From a virus: a stretch of 27,551 nt of DNA. The DNA is taken from positions 1-27,551 of IMG/VR virus record IMGVR_UViG_3300050821_001022. One strand, 5' to 3'. A model generated the notes under the pieces. It was not told where the DNA came from and searched no databases. It saw only the letters and a program-made list of their open reading frames with translations. The position numbers were made by a program, and so were the translations under genes. Below are positions 1 through 6,835 of the stretch, piece after piece (the stretch's first letter is position 1; the number at the start of each line of letters is the position of its first letter).

Positions 1-23
1 AAGCTGCGGCTGTGTGAAAGTTG

Positions 24-37
24 ATGCAATTTTGCAT
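24..37. promoter_or_regulatory. Short palindrome upstream of first promoter
   Basis: The sequence ATGCAA-TT-TTGCAT is a perfect inverted repeat with 6-bp arms. It lies about 30 bp upstream of the -35 position of the first promoter. It could be an operator for a regulator, or the end of a terminator of an upstream gene outside the window. Only the symmetry is seen; the role is a guess. Confidence 0.3.
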
Positions 38-63
38 GCTCTGCACATGCACCCGCCTGCCTG

Positions 64-92
64 TTATCTGCGTGTCGCGGGTACGCTATACT
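64..92 (+). promoter_or_regulatory. Promoter P1 (TATACT -10)
   Basis: A -10 box TATACT lies at 87-92 with a weak -35 candidate TTATCT at 64-69 and a 17-bp spacer. The core GTACGCTATACTAG (81-94) differs by one base from the core of the second promoter at 1190-1203, which supports both as real phage promoters of one class. Transcription would start near 99-101, at the foot of the stem-loop at 101-168. It would drive the two small genes and the glycosyltransferase. Confidence 0.6.
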
Positions 93-100
93 AGGCTCAT

Positions 101-168
101 GGCAAGGTCGGGACCTATCATCCGCGTTGCATGTGCGCTGAACGATGCGCTGGACTCCCGGCCTTGTC
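101..168 (+). promoter_or_regulatory. Stem-loop leader RNA L1
   Basis: Positions 101-113 (GGCAAGGTCGGGA) pair with 156-168 (TCCCGGCCTTGTC) over 13 bp with two G-U pairs, enclosing 42 nt. Within the loop GCAT and ATGC, or CGTT and AACG, can also pair. The stem begins where transcription from the promoter at 64-92 should start, so the transcript would carry a 5'-terminal hairpin. The ribosome binding site and ATG at 191 lie beyond the stem. The role is unknown: mRNA stabilisation, a regulated leader or a separate small RNA are all possible. Confidence 0.5.
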
Positions 169-190
169 TCTATCTATCAGAAGGGGCATC

Positions 191-382
191 ATGGTCATCG
201 ATCCAAACAGCGCCGTGGTCGCATACTGCGCTCCAGGCATGAAGGACTACGTCACCAGTGTTCTGGACCATGAGACCGTGCGCGAGGTCATCGAGGACCC
301 GGCCATGACTGGCCTTACGAACGTCAGACTGGTAGCAGACCCCATCTATACGCAGATCAAGGACAAGGAGCGGGCCACGTGA
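191..382 (+). CDS. Small hypothetical protein, 63 aa
   Basis: I do not recognise this family. The start ATG at 191 is chosen because GAAGGGG lies a few bases upstream; an in-frame ATG at 131 has no comparable site and would lie inside the stem-loop leader. The protein is soluble, mildly acidic in the middle (a stretch around DHETVREVIEDPAM, residues 27-40) and has no membrane segment or cysteine motif. It is the first gene after the promoter at 64-92 and overlaps the next gene by 4 bp (GTGA), so the two are probably co-translated with the glycosyltransferase that follows. Confidence 0.6.
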   Translation: MVIDPNSAVVAYCAPGMKDYVTSVLDHETVREVIEDPAMTGLTNVRLVADPIYTQIKDKERAT

Positions 383-525
383 CGCCTCTACAGCAGAAGC
401 TGGCTTCACTCACATGTGTCCAGGCAGGCTGGGCTTTCGGAGTCCCAGAGGACGGACGCCAGCAATGGCTTGACCTGGTCGAGGAAGCAGTCAGGGATGC
501 CGTAGCAGCAGGGATCATATCATGA
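379..525 (+). CDS. Small hypothetical protein, 48 aa
   Basis: A GTG start at 379 overlaps the previous stop (GTGA) and the TGA at 523-525 overlaps the next ATG at 522 (ATGA). This double 4-bp overlap is the main evidence that the frame is real, because the protein is short. It reads as a helical, acidic peptide with one Cys and three Trp, ending in DAVAAGIIS. No family is recognised. As the middle gene of a three-gene coupled unit it probably acts with the glycosyltransferase or in the same early or accessory function, but that is inference. Confidence 0.5.
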   Translation: MTPLQQKLASLTCVQAGWAFGVPEDGRQQWLDLVEEAVRDAVAAGIIS

Positions 526-1127
526 CCGGCGGTGTGATGATCGGCTACGTCAGGCCGACGATGGTACACGGCGAGTTCATGGAGTCTGTGTTTCTGGAGG
601 CGACCAGAGCCGGGGCCGTAGTCCAGGGCAAGTACTCAGAGCCGCACGTGGACCTTGCACGCAACTGGCTGGTCGACAAGTTCCTGGCCACCGGCTACGA
701 GTGGTTTCTCTCCGTCGACACAGACATCATTCTGCCCGAACTCGTAGTCCAGAGACTGCTGGCGCGGAGACAGAAGCTCATCGGCGCACTCATCTATGTA
801 GCTGCCGATCCCATCTTTCCGCAGATATACAACAAGATCGCTGACTTCGGGGTCGGTGGCGCAGGCCAGTACATTGTCAATGACAAGTGGGAGCCAGGAG
901 AGCTGGTACAGGCAGATGCGACTGGCGCGGGATGCCTACTCATCCACCGCGAGGTGTTCGAGAAGATACCAGGCAATACACCCTACCGTTGGTTCCAGCA
1001 CGAGTTTGAGGGAACCCAGCTGTTCGGCGAGGACTTCACGTTCTGCCGTCGAGCGCGCTCAGTCGGATACCAGCTATATATCGACACCGCGGTCAAGGCC
1101 GGGCATATCAAAACCCGCGTCATCTAG
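522..1127 (+). CDS. Glycosyltransferase, GT-A fold (family 2-like)
   Basis: This 201-residue protein has the order of motifs of a compact GT-A glycosyltransferase: SVDTDIILP with a DxD metal and nucleotide-sugar site at residues 66-68, ATGAGCLLIHREVF at 133-146 (acceptor-side segment), and GEDFTFCRRAR at 169-179, whose Glu-Asp is the usual position of the catalytic base. It ends with AGHI at 193-196. It would transfer a sugar from a nucleotide donor to an unknown acceptor, such as a virion protein, phage DNA or host wall polymer. It overlaps the preceding small gene by 4 bp. It sits in its own short transcription unit ahead of the packaging genes, with no sugar-nucleotide synthesis gene beside it in the window, so the donor must come from the host or from genes elsewhere. 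Confidence 0.8.
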   Translation: MTGGVMIGYVRPTMVHGEFMESVFLEATRAGAVVQGKYSEPHVDLARNWLVDKFLATGYEWFLSVDTDIILPELVVQRLLARRQKLIGALIYVAADPIFPQIYNKIADFGVGGAGQYIVNDKWEPGELVQADATGAGCLLIHREVFEKIPGNTPYRWFQHEFEGTQLFGEDFTFCRRARSVGYQLYIDTAVKAGHIKTRVI

Positions 1128-1128
1128 G

Positions 1129-1142
1129 CGCGCGTACGCGCG
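1129..1142. promoter_or_regulatory. Perfect 14-bp CG-rich palindrome
   Basis: CGCGCGTACGCGCG begins one base after the glycosyltransferase stop (1125-1127) and is fully self-complementary, followed by another run of CGCGCG near 1146. It has no T-run, so it is not a classical terminator. It could be a protein binding site between the first operon and the promoter at 1172-1201. Function not known. Confidence 0.35.
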
Positions 1143-1171
1143 GTATCGCGCGAGGGCCATCACGCCTGGTC

Positions 1172-1201
1172 TAGACCTCGCGGACGCTCGTACGGTATAC
1201 T
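1172..1201 (+). promoter_or_regulatory. Promoter P2 of the structural operon
   Basis: TAGACC at 1172-1177 and TATACT at 1196-1201 are separated by 18 bp. The -10 region GTACGGTATACTAG matches the first promoter at 13 of 14 positions. The -35 resembles TAGACG of the promoter before the scaffold gene. Transcription should start at about 1207-1209, exactly at the foot of the 15-bp stem of the leader. It is placed to drive the packaging and head genes from 1307 onward. Confidence 0.7.
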
Positions 1202-1208
1202 AGCCGAC

Positions 1209-1288
1209 GTGCTGACCTGGTGATCTTGCCAAGTGGTCACGCTGCCCCTCACATACAGTGTGGACGCCGAGGGTCACCAGGTTAGCAC
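1209..1288 (+). promoter_or_regulatory. Structured leader RNA L2, 15-bp stem
   Basis: GTGCTGACCTGGTGA (1209-1223) pairs with TCACCAGGTTAGCAC (1274-1288) over 15 bp with a single G-U pair. The 50-nt interior can form further helices: CTT-GCC-AAG at 1225-1233, and CCCTC (1246-1250) with GAGGG (1269-1273), the latter ending next to the main stem and able to stack on it. The structure starts where the upstream promoter should begin transcription and ends 5 bases before the AGGAGG at 1294-1299 of the small terminase gene. It is either a 5' stabilising or regulatory leader, or part of a packaging recognition region, since such regions often lie near the small terminase gene. No known riboswitch class is recognised. 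Confidence 0.6.
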
Positions 1289-1306
1289 CGTACAGGAGGG
1301 AAGTTA

Positions 1307-1750
1307 ATGCCAACGCCGAGGAAGAGGCCAGCAGACCGGACGGGTGCTGGATCAGGCCACGGCGATGACCCACGTTTCATCAAGGTGACGAGCGGATCGT
1401 CATCTGGCAGAGACTTCCCAATCCCGACAGCCGATAAGGCTTGGCACCCGAAAGCTCGGAGCTGGTACAACTCGCTCCGCATTTCCGGGCAATCAGAGTT
1501 CTGGGAACCGTCCGACTGGGCAACAGCCGTCGCTGCGGCTGATGCCTACAACGTATTCCTGAGAACACACAACGCCAGTATCCTGGCGCAGTTTGTGCGT
1601 CTGAGTGAACGGCTCGGTGCTACCCTTGCCGACCGTAAGCGCAGCCGCGTAGAGTTGGTAGAGCCCGTACAAGAAGATGAGGATGAGAAGGCAGCTGATG
1701 AGGCAGTCCAAGGATGGCAAGGCCGTCTGCACTCTGTCCCATCGGCATAG
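1307..1750 (+). CDS. terS: Terminase small subunit
   Basis: This 147-residue protein would recognise phage DNA and hand it to the large terminase to start packaging. The diagnostic part is residues 45-100: AWHPKARSWYNSLRISGQ, then EFWEPSDWATAVAAADAY, a pattern common to small terminases of actinobacterial siphoviruses, followed by an amphipathic helix (ILAQFVRLSERLGATLADRKRSR) and an acidic tail. The N-terminal 40 residues are basic and Gly/Ser rich. AGGAGG at 1294-1299 with a 7-bp spacer fixes the ATG. It is the first gene after the structured leader. Unusually, three genes separate it from the large subunit. Confidence 0.85.
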   Translation: MPTPRKRPADRTGAGSGHGDDPRFIKVTSGSSSGRDFPIPTADKAWHPKARSWYNSLRISGQSEFWEPSDWATAVAAADAYNVFLRTHNASILAQFVRLSERLGATLADRKRSRVELVEPVQEDEDEKAADEAVQGWQGRLHSVPSA

Positions 1751-1767
1751 GGCAATGGGAGCACACC

Positions 1768-2082
1768 ATGACCAACTATGCGCAGAACGTACATGCTGCG
1801 ACAGGGCCGGGAACCGTTAAGCATGACGCGGGGGCGGGTAATACATTCAGGACATTCACGCTGCGTGTCTGCAGCCCTGTCCCTGACAGTGTCGTGGCTC
1901 TAGAGACGAGCCCGGATAACACCACCTGGACCGCTCGCGGAAGTGTCACCGGCGACGGCTGGATTACCGCCGCGTCAGACGTCAAGATCCGCGCAGCCCG
2001 CGCGAACGTTACTGCTCTGGGAGCAGGCGGCGCAGGCGCTCTCGGCAATGGTCTCTCTTCGATTGTTCTGTGCATCCCGTAG
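1768..2082 (+). CDS. Hypothetical virion-type protein, 104 aa
   Basis: The start at 1768 follows GGGAG with a suitable spacer; the longer frame upstream overlaps the small terminase and lacks such a site. The protein is rich in alternating Thr, Val and Ala with segments such as FTLRVCSPVPDSVVALETSPD and TTWTARGSVTGDGWITAA, which suggest a small beta-sandwich, and it ends in a Gly/Ala-rich stretch and SSIVLCIP. No membrane helix is clear. The fold impression and place next to a collagen-like gene suggest a structural or decoration protein. I do not recognise a named family. Confidence 0.6.
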   Translation: MTNYAQNVHAATGPGTVKHDAGAGNTFRTFTLRVCSPVPDSVVALETSPDNTTWTARGSVTGDGWITAASDVKIRAARANVTALGAGGAGALGNGLSSIVLCIP

Positions 2083-2135
2083 CCTTACCCATTCACGGCA
2101 AGGTCGGTTCAATTCACGCACAATTAGGAGAGACA

Positions 2136-2486
2136 ATGACTGAGGGACCTCCAGGACCAGAAGGACCTCCAGGCCCAGAGGGGCCACAAGGACCGCAAGG
2201 ACCGCCCGGAGCTACGGGCGCTACAGGGCCACAAGGCCCAAAGGGCGACACAGGCTCAGCAGGCCTGCCAGGGGAAAGCGGATCAGGTGGAGGGCTGGAA
2301 ATGAACAGCACTGGATGGTACGTCAACTGGAAGGACGGCGCAATGTCGCTCGTCGTCACATTCCAGGCGGGAGACGATGGGCTCGTGCCCATGGTCCTGG
2401 CAGAGGACAAGAAGACCATAGTCCCAGCGAGTGATCTAGGCGACTACACTCTGGAACACCCGAACGAACTGACCAGGGGTTTTTAG
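2136..2486 (+). CDS. Collagen-like repeat protein, 116 aa
   Basis: The start ATG follows AGGAGAG. Residues 4-53 are nearly perfect Gly-X-Y triplets rich in Pro, Glu, Gln and Lys (GPPGPEGPPG, GPQGPQGPPG, GPKGDTG), giving about sixteen triplets that should form a collagen-type triple helix. After a GSGGG linker, residues 55-116 form a small globular domain beginning LEMNSTGWYVNWKDGAMS. Collagen-like segments in phages occur in fibres and surface proteins, where the triple helix trimerises and projects a terminal domain. The position between the terminase genes rather than in the tail module suggests a capsid-surface or accessory fibre role, which is inference. Confidence 0.8.
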   Translation: MTEGPPGPEGPPGPEGPQGPQGPPGATGATGPQGPKGDTGSAGLPGESGSGGGLEMNSTGWYVNWKDGAMSLVVTFQAGDDGLVPMVLAEDKKTIVPASDLGDYTLEHPNELTRGF

Positions 2487-2516
2487 CCTCAACCGTTCGC
2501 AGGGAAGGGTCGAGGT

Positions 2517-2666
2517 ATGCGCTGGGGCGACAGTACCTTTGACATGGCGTGTGCGCTCGCACTGTCATGCCTATTCGTGGCTTCACTGTTCTTCGGATGG
2601 ACAATACTGCTCATCCACATGCTCATCCCGCGCGGGGCTCATCGCGTGCGCCGAGGTGTCCTATGA
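2517..2666 (+). CDS. Small single-pass membrane protein, 49 aa
   Basis: This short frame starts at ATG 2517 behind AAGGG and ends with CTATGA, overlapping the large terminase ATG at 2663 by 4 bp. The peptide has a short N-terminus (MRWGDSTFDM), a hydrophobic stretch from about residue 10 to 37 (ACALALSCLFVASLFFGWTI and on), and a basic tail RGAHRVRRGVL, a topology with the basic end in the cytoplasm. It is a convincing membrane peptide, but no family is recognised. Its coupling to the packaging ATPase is odd, since most phages have no membrane protein here. Confidence 0.6.
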   Translation: MRWGDSTFDMACALALSCLFVASLFFGWTILLIHMLIPRGAHRVRRGVL

Positions 2667-4327
2667 GACAGGACATCCAGCTGATAGCTCCGCGCGATCG
2701 TACGGTGACAATACCCGACGGTATCCCAGAGCTGACACTCGGCTGGGAGGCCATTCACTGGGCCAGCAAGTACCTGCGCCAGCCCGACGGCCAGTACACA
2801 GGTCAGCGCTGGGAGTTCATCGAGAGCCAGGTCAGGTTTATCCTGTGGTGGTATGCCCTCGATGAGAACGGGCGCTGGCTCTTCTACCATGGAGTGCGTC
2901 GTTACCCAAAAGGCGCTGGCAAGTCACCATTTGCAGCGGTGATGAGCCTGATCGAGCTACTCGCACCAGTTAGGCTCAAGGACTTTGATAATCGTGTGCT
3001 CGGAGGGTGCGTTGGACGTCCCGTTGGCATGCCCCTCGTGCAAATTGCCGCTACCAGTCATGACCAGGCAAATGTCAATACAATGCGTATGGTACGCGCA
3101 CTTCTGCCTCCCAAATCCCGCATACGTGGAGATTATGATGTCGAGACAGGTAAGACTGTGTTCCACATACCGGGTGGTGGGCAGCTCATGGTCATCACGT
3201 CAAGCCCGGTCACTGAGGAAGGCGCCCTGGTCACTTTTGCTATCCTAGACCAGACCGAGAGCTTCCTGCCCGTCAACGGTGGCAAGGCGCTGAGCGAGGT
3301 CCTCGACCGCAACGTCGGCAAGTCCGGCAGTCGACTACTGGAGACGAGCAATGCCTGGGAGCCCGGCAAGGAATCAGTGGCTGAGTCTACTTTTGATGCT
3401 TGGGTCGCTCAAGAAGAGGGACGGCTGCGCGGACGTGGCCGCATTCTTTACGACTCTCGTATGGCTCCGCCTGATACTGACTTTGAGGATGACAAGTCGA
3501 TTGAGCGAGGTGTCCAGCACGCTTACGGTGACGCCTACTGGGTCGACGTGGATGATATCGTACAGAACCGCATACTGTCTCCAAAGAACCCGCTCGATGT
3601 CTCGAAGCGGTACTATCTGAACTGGCCGGAGGCGGCCGAGGATGCATGGACTACGCAGCAGCTCTGGTCTAAGCTCGCTGATCCAGCTTTTTATATTGCT
3701 GACGGTGATGATATCACCATGGGTTTTGACGGCAGTCGCATCAATGATGCCACCGCTCTGATCGGCTGTCACATTAAGACCGGATTTACATTCAGCCTAG
3801 GCGTATGGGAGACTGATGATGGGCGACGCCCTATCCCTGTCGCGGAGGTAAACGCAGCCGTCGAGGCCGCAGCCAAGCGCTGGAACGTGTGCGCATTCTT
3901 CGCCGATGTGAACGAGTGGGAAGAGCACACCAAGATTACCTGGCGTGACCTGTTCGAGGAAGACTTGCCGGTCTGGGCGGTACCAGCCGGTCGCGACCCT
4001 CAGCCGGTAGCCTGGGACATGCGCTCTCACATCGCCGAGTTCACAATGGCCTGTGAGATGGTGCTCGGCGAGATTGAGTCGGGAACGTTCGTACACGACG
4101 GCGACAGCTTCCTCGGCCGCCATGTTATCAACGCTCGGCGTCGGCCGAACCGCTGGGGTATCAGCATCGCCAAGGAGAGCCCGAAGTCATCACGCAAGAT
4201 TGACGCGTGTGTAGCTATGATCATAGCTCGTCACGCTCGCCGACTGGTCCTGTCGAGCAAGAACTTCAAGGAGCAGAAGAAAGAGGCCGAGCGTGCTTCA
4301 AAGAGGCAAGTCTGGAGCTTCTCATGA
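2663..4327 (+). CDS. terL: Terminase large subunit
   Basis: This 554-residue protein is the packaging motor. The ATPase half shows Walker A KGAGKSP at residues 83-89 and Walker B FAILDQTE at 192-199 with the catalytic Glu at 199. The nuclease half carries three acidic residues in family order: GFDGS (Asp 356), FADVNEWEE (Asp 415) and RKIDACVAM (Asp 514). It cuts concatemers and drives DNA through the portal. The start at 2663 was preferred over an upstream in-frame ATG at 2549 because of the 4-bp overlap with the preceding membrane-protein gene and because the extra 38 residues have no family character. The stop overlaps the portal start as ATGA. Confidence 0.95.
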   Translation: MRQDIQLIAPRDRTVTIPDGIPELTLGWEAIHWASKYLRQPDGQYTGQRWEFIESQVRFILWWYALDENGRWLFYHGVRRYPKGAGKSPFAAVMSLIELLAPVRLKDFDNRVLGGCVGRPVGMPLVQIAATSHDQANVNTMRMVRALLPPKSRIRGDYDVETGKTVFHIPGGGQLMVITSSPVTEEGALVTFAILDQTESFLPVNGGKALSEVLDRNVGKSGSRLLETSNAWEPGKESVAESTFDAWVAQEEGRLRGRGRILYDSRMAPPDTDFEDDKSIERGVQHAYGDAYWVDVDDIVQNRILSPKNPLDVSKRYYLNWPEAAEDAWTTQQLWSKLADPAFYIADGDDITMGFDGSRINDATALIGCHIKTGFTFSLGVWETDDGRRPIPVAEVNAAVEAAAKRWNVCAFFADVNEWEEHTKITWRDLFEEDLPVWAVPAGRDPQPVAWDMRSHIAEFTMACEMVLGEIESGTFVHDGDSFLGRHVINARRRPNRWGISIAKESPKSSRKIDACVAMIIARHARRLVLSSKNFKEQKKEAERASKRQVWSFS

Positions 4328-5940
4328 TAGTTGATATCGCAGAGGTTGGTACCCTGGCCGAGCAGATGATGCAGCTCCGGGGCATGGAGCAGGTTCGACT
4401 TGACAAGATCGCTCGGTACATGGTGGGCAACCATGCCAAGCCGTACGCGCCCAAGGGCGTCAATGCTGAGTACCGCTGGATCATGTCGAAGGCCAAGCGC
4501 AACTTTCTGCCGCTCGTCGTTTCGGTCATCTCGGAGAACCTACACGTAGATGGCTACAAGCCGTCAGGGACGACGACCGTTGAGACAGCATCCAGTACCG
4601 ACCCTGAAGACTCTTGGAACGTGTTCCGCGCCAACCGGATGATATCCCGCCAGCACGGCGTTCACCGGTCTGTCAGCAAGTACGGGTCTGCGTACATAGT
4701 GGTGCTGCCCGGCGAGATGGCGCGGGACGAAGAGCTAGAGGCTGACAATGTACCGGTTATGCGTCCGGTCAGCCCGCGTCGAATGACGGCCTTCTATGCT
4801 GACGACGTTGACGACGAGTGGCCCCAGGTAGCGATCGAGGCGCGGGTCACAGGTAATCCGATGCGGCCGAGTGAACAGCGCGTGATAGTAACGCTGTACG
4901 ACGACATGATGCGATACATCCTGGTCAGCAAGCAGAGCGGCATCGTGACGAACGTTTCTCATCTCAGCCTCCAGATGGCCGATCCCAATGACCCGTACCT
5001 CAACGGTGTGAGCCCGATCATGAATCACGGGCTTGGTATCTGCCCGGTGGTCCGGTTCCTTTATGAGGCCGACCTCGACGGCGAGACTGACTGCTCAGGC
5101 GAGGTCGAGCCGCTCATCCCGGTCCAGGACCAGATCAACGCTACTACGTTTAACCTGATGATGGCCGAGCAGTATCAAGCGTTCAAGCAGCGCTGGGTCA
5201 CGGGCATGGCGCCGTCTGACGAGTCAGGACGCCCCAAGATTCCGTTCCAGCCAGGCGTCGATCGTGTCTGGGCGGCCGAGGACCCGACCAGCAAGTTCGG
5301 TGAGTTCAATGAGACGCATCTGCAGCCGTACATCGACAGTCGCGAGGCTGGTATCCGGCACATGTCTACTATCTCGCAGGTGCCGCCGTATCACCTCCTT
5401 GGGCAGATTGCGAACCTGTCGGCAGAAGCGCTGGCCGCCGCGCGGGATGGTCTAGACCGGAAGGTCGAGGAACTACAGGCCATTCTGACCGACCCCTGGC
5501 GGAACAGCTTCCGGCTCAACGCTCTCGCCTCTGGCGACAAGAAGGGCTGGAATGACCTCAACGGCGAGGTCGTCTGGCGAGACACTAGCGCGAGGGCATT
5601 CAGCGCCACGATCGACGGGCTCGGCAAGGCTGCCCAGATGCTCGGTATCCCGGTTGAAGAGCTATGGCGACTCATCCCTGGCGCGACCGCCGATGACGTC
5701 ACGTCCTGGGTACGCGCGAAGCAGGAGTACCAGGCCAAGGATGTTGTCAAGGACGCCGTGGCCGCAGCCATGCAGTCTCAGCCTCAGTACTCCAGTCTCA
5801 CATCGAACGTTGCCGGCACTGGGGTCGAGGCAACCGTGCCCGTTCAGATACCGGCCGGGACTCAGGGCGACATCACCAAGACGACCGGCTCGCGGTCGGC
5901 CCGGCCAGCTACTGGTGGCGGAGGCGTGAATGTCCATTAA
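4324..5940 (+). CDS. Portal protein
   Basis: This 538-residue protein is a portal of the SPP1 gp6-like type found in actinophages. It forms the dodecameric ring at the unique capsid vertex through which DNA enters and leaves. Recognisable parts are the N-terminal helix NHAKPYAPKGVNAEYRW, the wing segment VVSVISENLHVDGYK near residue 70, the clip and stem region around VPVQDQINATTFNLMMAEQ near residue 265, and the SQVPPYHLLGQIANLSAEAL segment near residue 355. The C-terminus is Gly and Thr rich. ATGA overlap with the large terminase selects the start at 4324. The end overlaps the MuF gene by 11 bp. Confidence 0.93.
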   Translation: MIVDIAEVGTLAEQMMQLRGMEQVRLDKIARYMVGNHAKPYAPKGVNAEYRWIMSKAKRNFLPLVVSVISENLHVDGYKPSGTTTVETASSTDPEDSWNVFRANRMISRQHGVHRSVSKYGSAYIVVLPGEMARDEELEADNVPVMRPVSPRRMTAFYADDVDDEWPQVAIEARVTGNPMRPSEQRVIVTLYDDMMRYILVSKQSGIVTNVSHLSLQMADPNDPYLNGVSPIMNHGLGICPVVRFLYEADLDGETDCSGEVEPLIPVQDQINATTFNLMMAEQYQAFKQRWVTGMAPSDESGRPKIPFQPGVDRVWAAEDPTSKFGEFNETHLQPYIDSREAGIRHMSTISQVPPYHLLGQIANLSAEALAAARDGLDRKVEELQAILTDPWRNSFRLNALASGDKKGWNDLNGEVVWRDTSARAFSATIDGLGKAAQMLGIPVEELWRLIPGATADDVTSWVRAKQEYQAKDVVKDAVAAAMQSQPQYSSLTSNVAGTGVEATVPVQIPAGTQGDITKTTGSRSARPATGGGGVNVH

Positions 5941-6835
5941 CCAAGACACGACCTTCGACCGGAAGCCGCAAACCGACCGGGACGCGATTAGAGGTCGCGA
6001 AAAGCCGGACCCTGGGACGACTAGCCGGAACCCTAGTTCAAGAGCCCCTAGAGCGCGCCGGTTTATATTCACTGGCACGTCGGGTCCTCTCGCGGCTATC
6101 GCGCCGAACCCTCCACGGGCGCTTCATGCACATCATCAGAGCCATCAGGGTGCCCTCGGCGAATACGTCAAGAACTCCATCCGGGCGATGTGGGATGCGC
6201 ATATCGACCCGGAGCGGTTCTCAGCGAGCTGGAAGGACATGGGGCCGATCCTCAAGATACTGATTGCTCAGGCCTACGCTGGATCGGCCGCTAACGCTGC
6301 TGAGTATTACCGCAACCTACATGTTGTCCATGGCCTCGACTTCCCGGTCGTACGGACAGCACCGTTCAATGCTCAGCATCTCCACCGGATGACGGGCTCC
6401 GTAGCAAACGGAACCTTCTACCATCATCTGAACACGAAGGGAGAGGAACCGGGCAGAGCATCGGAGGTAGCGCGCAACACCCTCTCTGGCGCTGGTGCCC
6501 GGTTCGCCCTGAACGGCGCACGGAATACAGTGACTGCGGCCGTAGCTCGCGACCCGCTCGCGACGGGCTGGGAAAGGCTGCTTAGTCCGACCGCGTGTTC
6601 GTATTGCGCAGCACAGGCTGCGAAGGGACCATTCAAGTCCGGCAATACCAGCTTCCGCGCTCACGACTACTGTAGCTGTCTGGCTAAGCCGGTGTTGCGC
6701 GGAGTGAGCGATGAGAGCCCGAATGCGGGACTGCGAGATGAGTGGAACCGTATAACAGAGACATTCACCGGCAAGGAAGCGAGAGCTGCCTGGGATCAAT
6801 ACTGGAGAGAACATGGCAACGACACCAGTTCATGA
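5930..6835 (+). CDS. MuF-like minor head protein
   Basis: The 301-residue product has a variable, basic and Pro-rich N-terminus (residues 1-60), a helical region, and a C-terminal MuF-type domain. The domain is marked by SPTACSYCAAQAAKG near residue 220 and FRAHDYCSCLAKP near residue 243; the paired Cys and His residues suggest metal binding. MuF proteins sit inside the head near the portal and are injected or needed for head assembly. In actinophages this gene is sometimes labelled capsid maturation protease, but no clear protease catalytic set is seen here. The start follows GGAGGC. It overlaps the portal by 11 bp and the next gene by 23 bp. Confidence 0.85.
   Translation: MSINQDTTFDRKPQTDRDAIRGREKPDPGTTSRNPSSRAPRARRFIFTGTSGPLAAIAPNPPRALHAHHQSHQGALGEYVKNSIRAMWDAHIDPERFSASWKDMGPILKILIAQAYAGSAANAAEYYRNLHVVHGLDFPVVRTAPFNAQHLHRMTGSVANGTFYHHLNTKGEEPGRASEVARNTLSGAGARFALNGARNTVTAAVARDPLATGWERLLSPTACSYCAAQAAKGPFKSGNTSFRAHDYCSCLAKPVLRGVSDESPNAGLRDEWNRITETFTGKEARAAWDQYWREHGNDTSS

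Noticed and set aside
99-242. Frame starting at ATG 99, which would be leaderless from the first promoter
   Set aside because: The spacing from the -10 box would allow a leaderless start, but the 47-residue product looks like noise and overlaps the better supported gene at 191. Left open as a possible short regulatory peptide.
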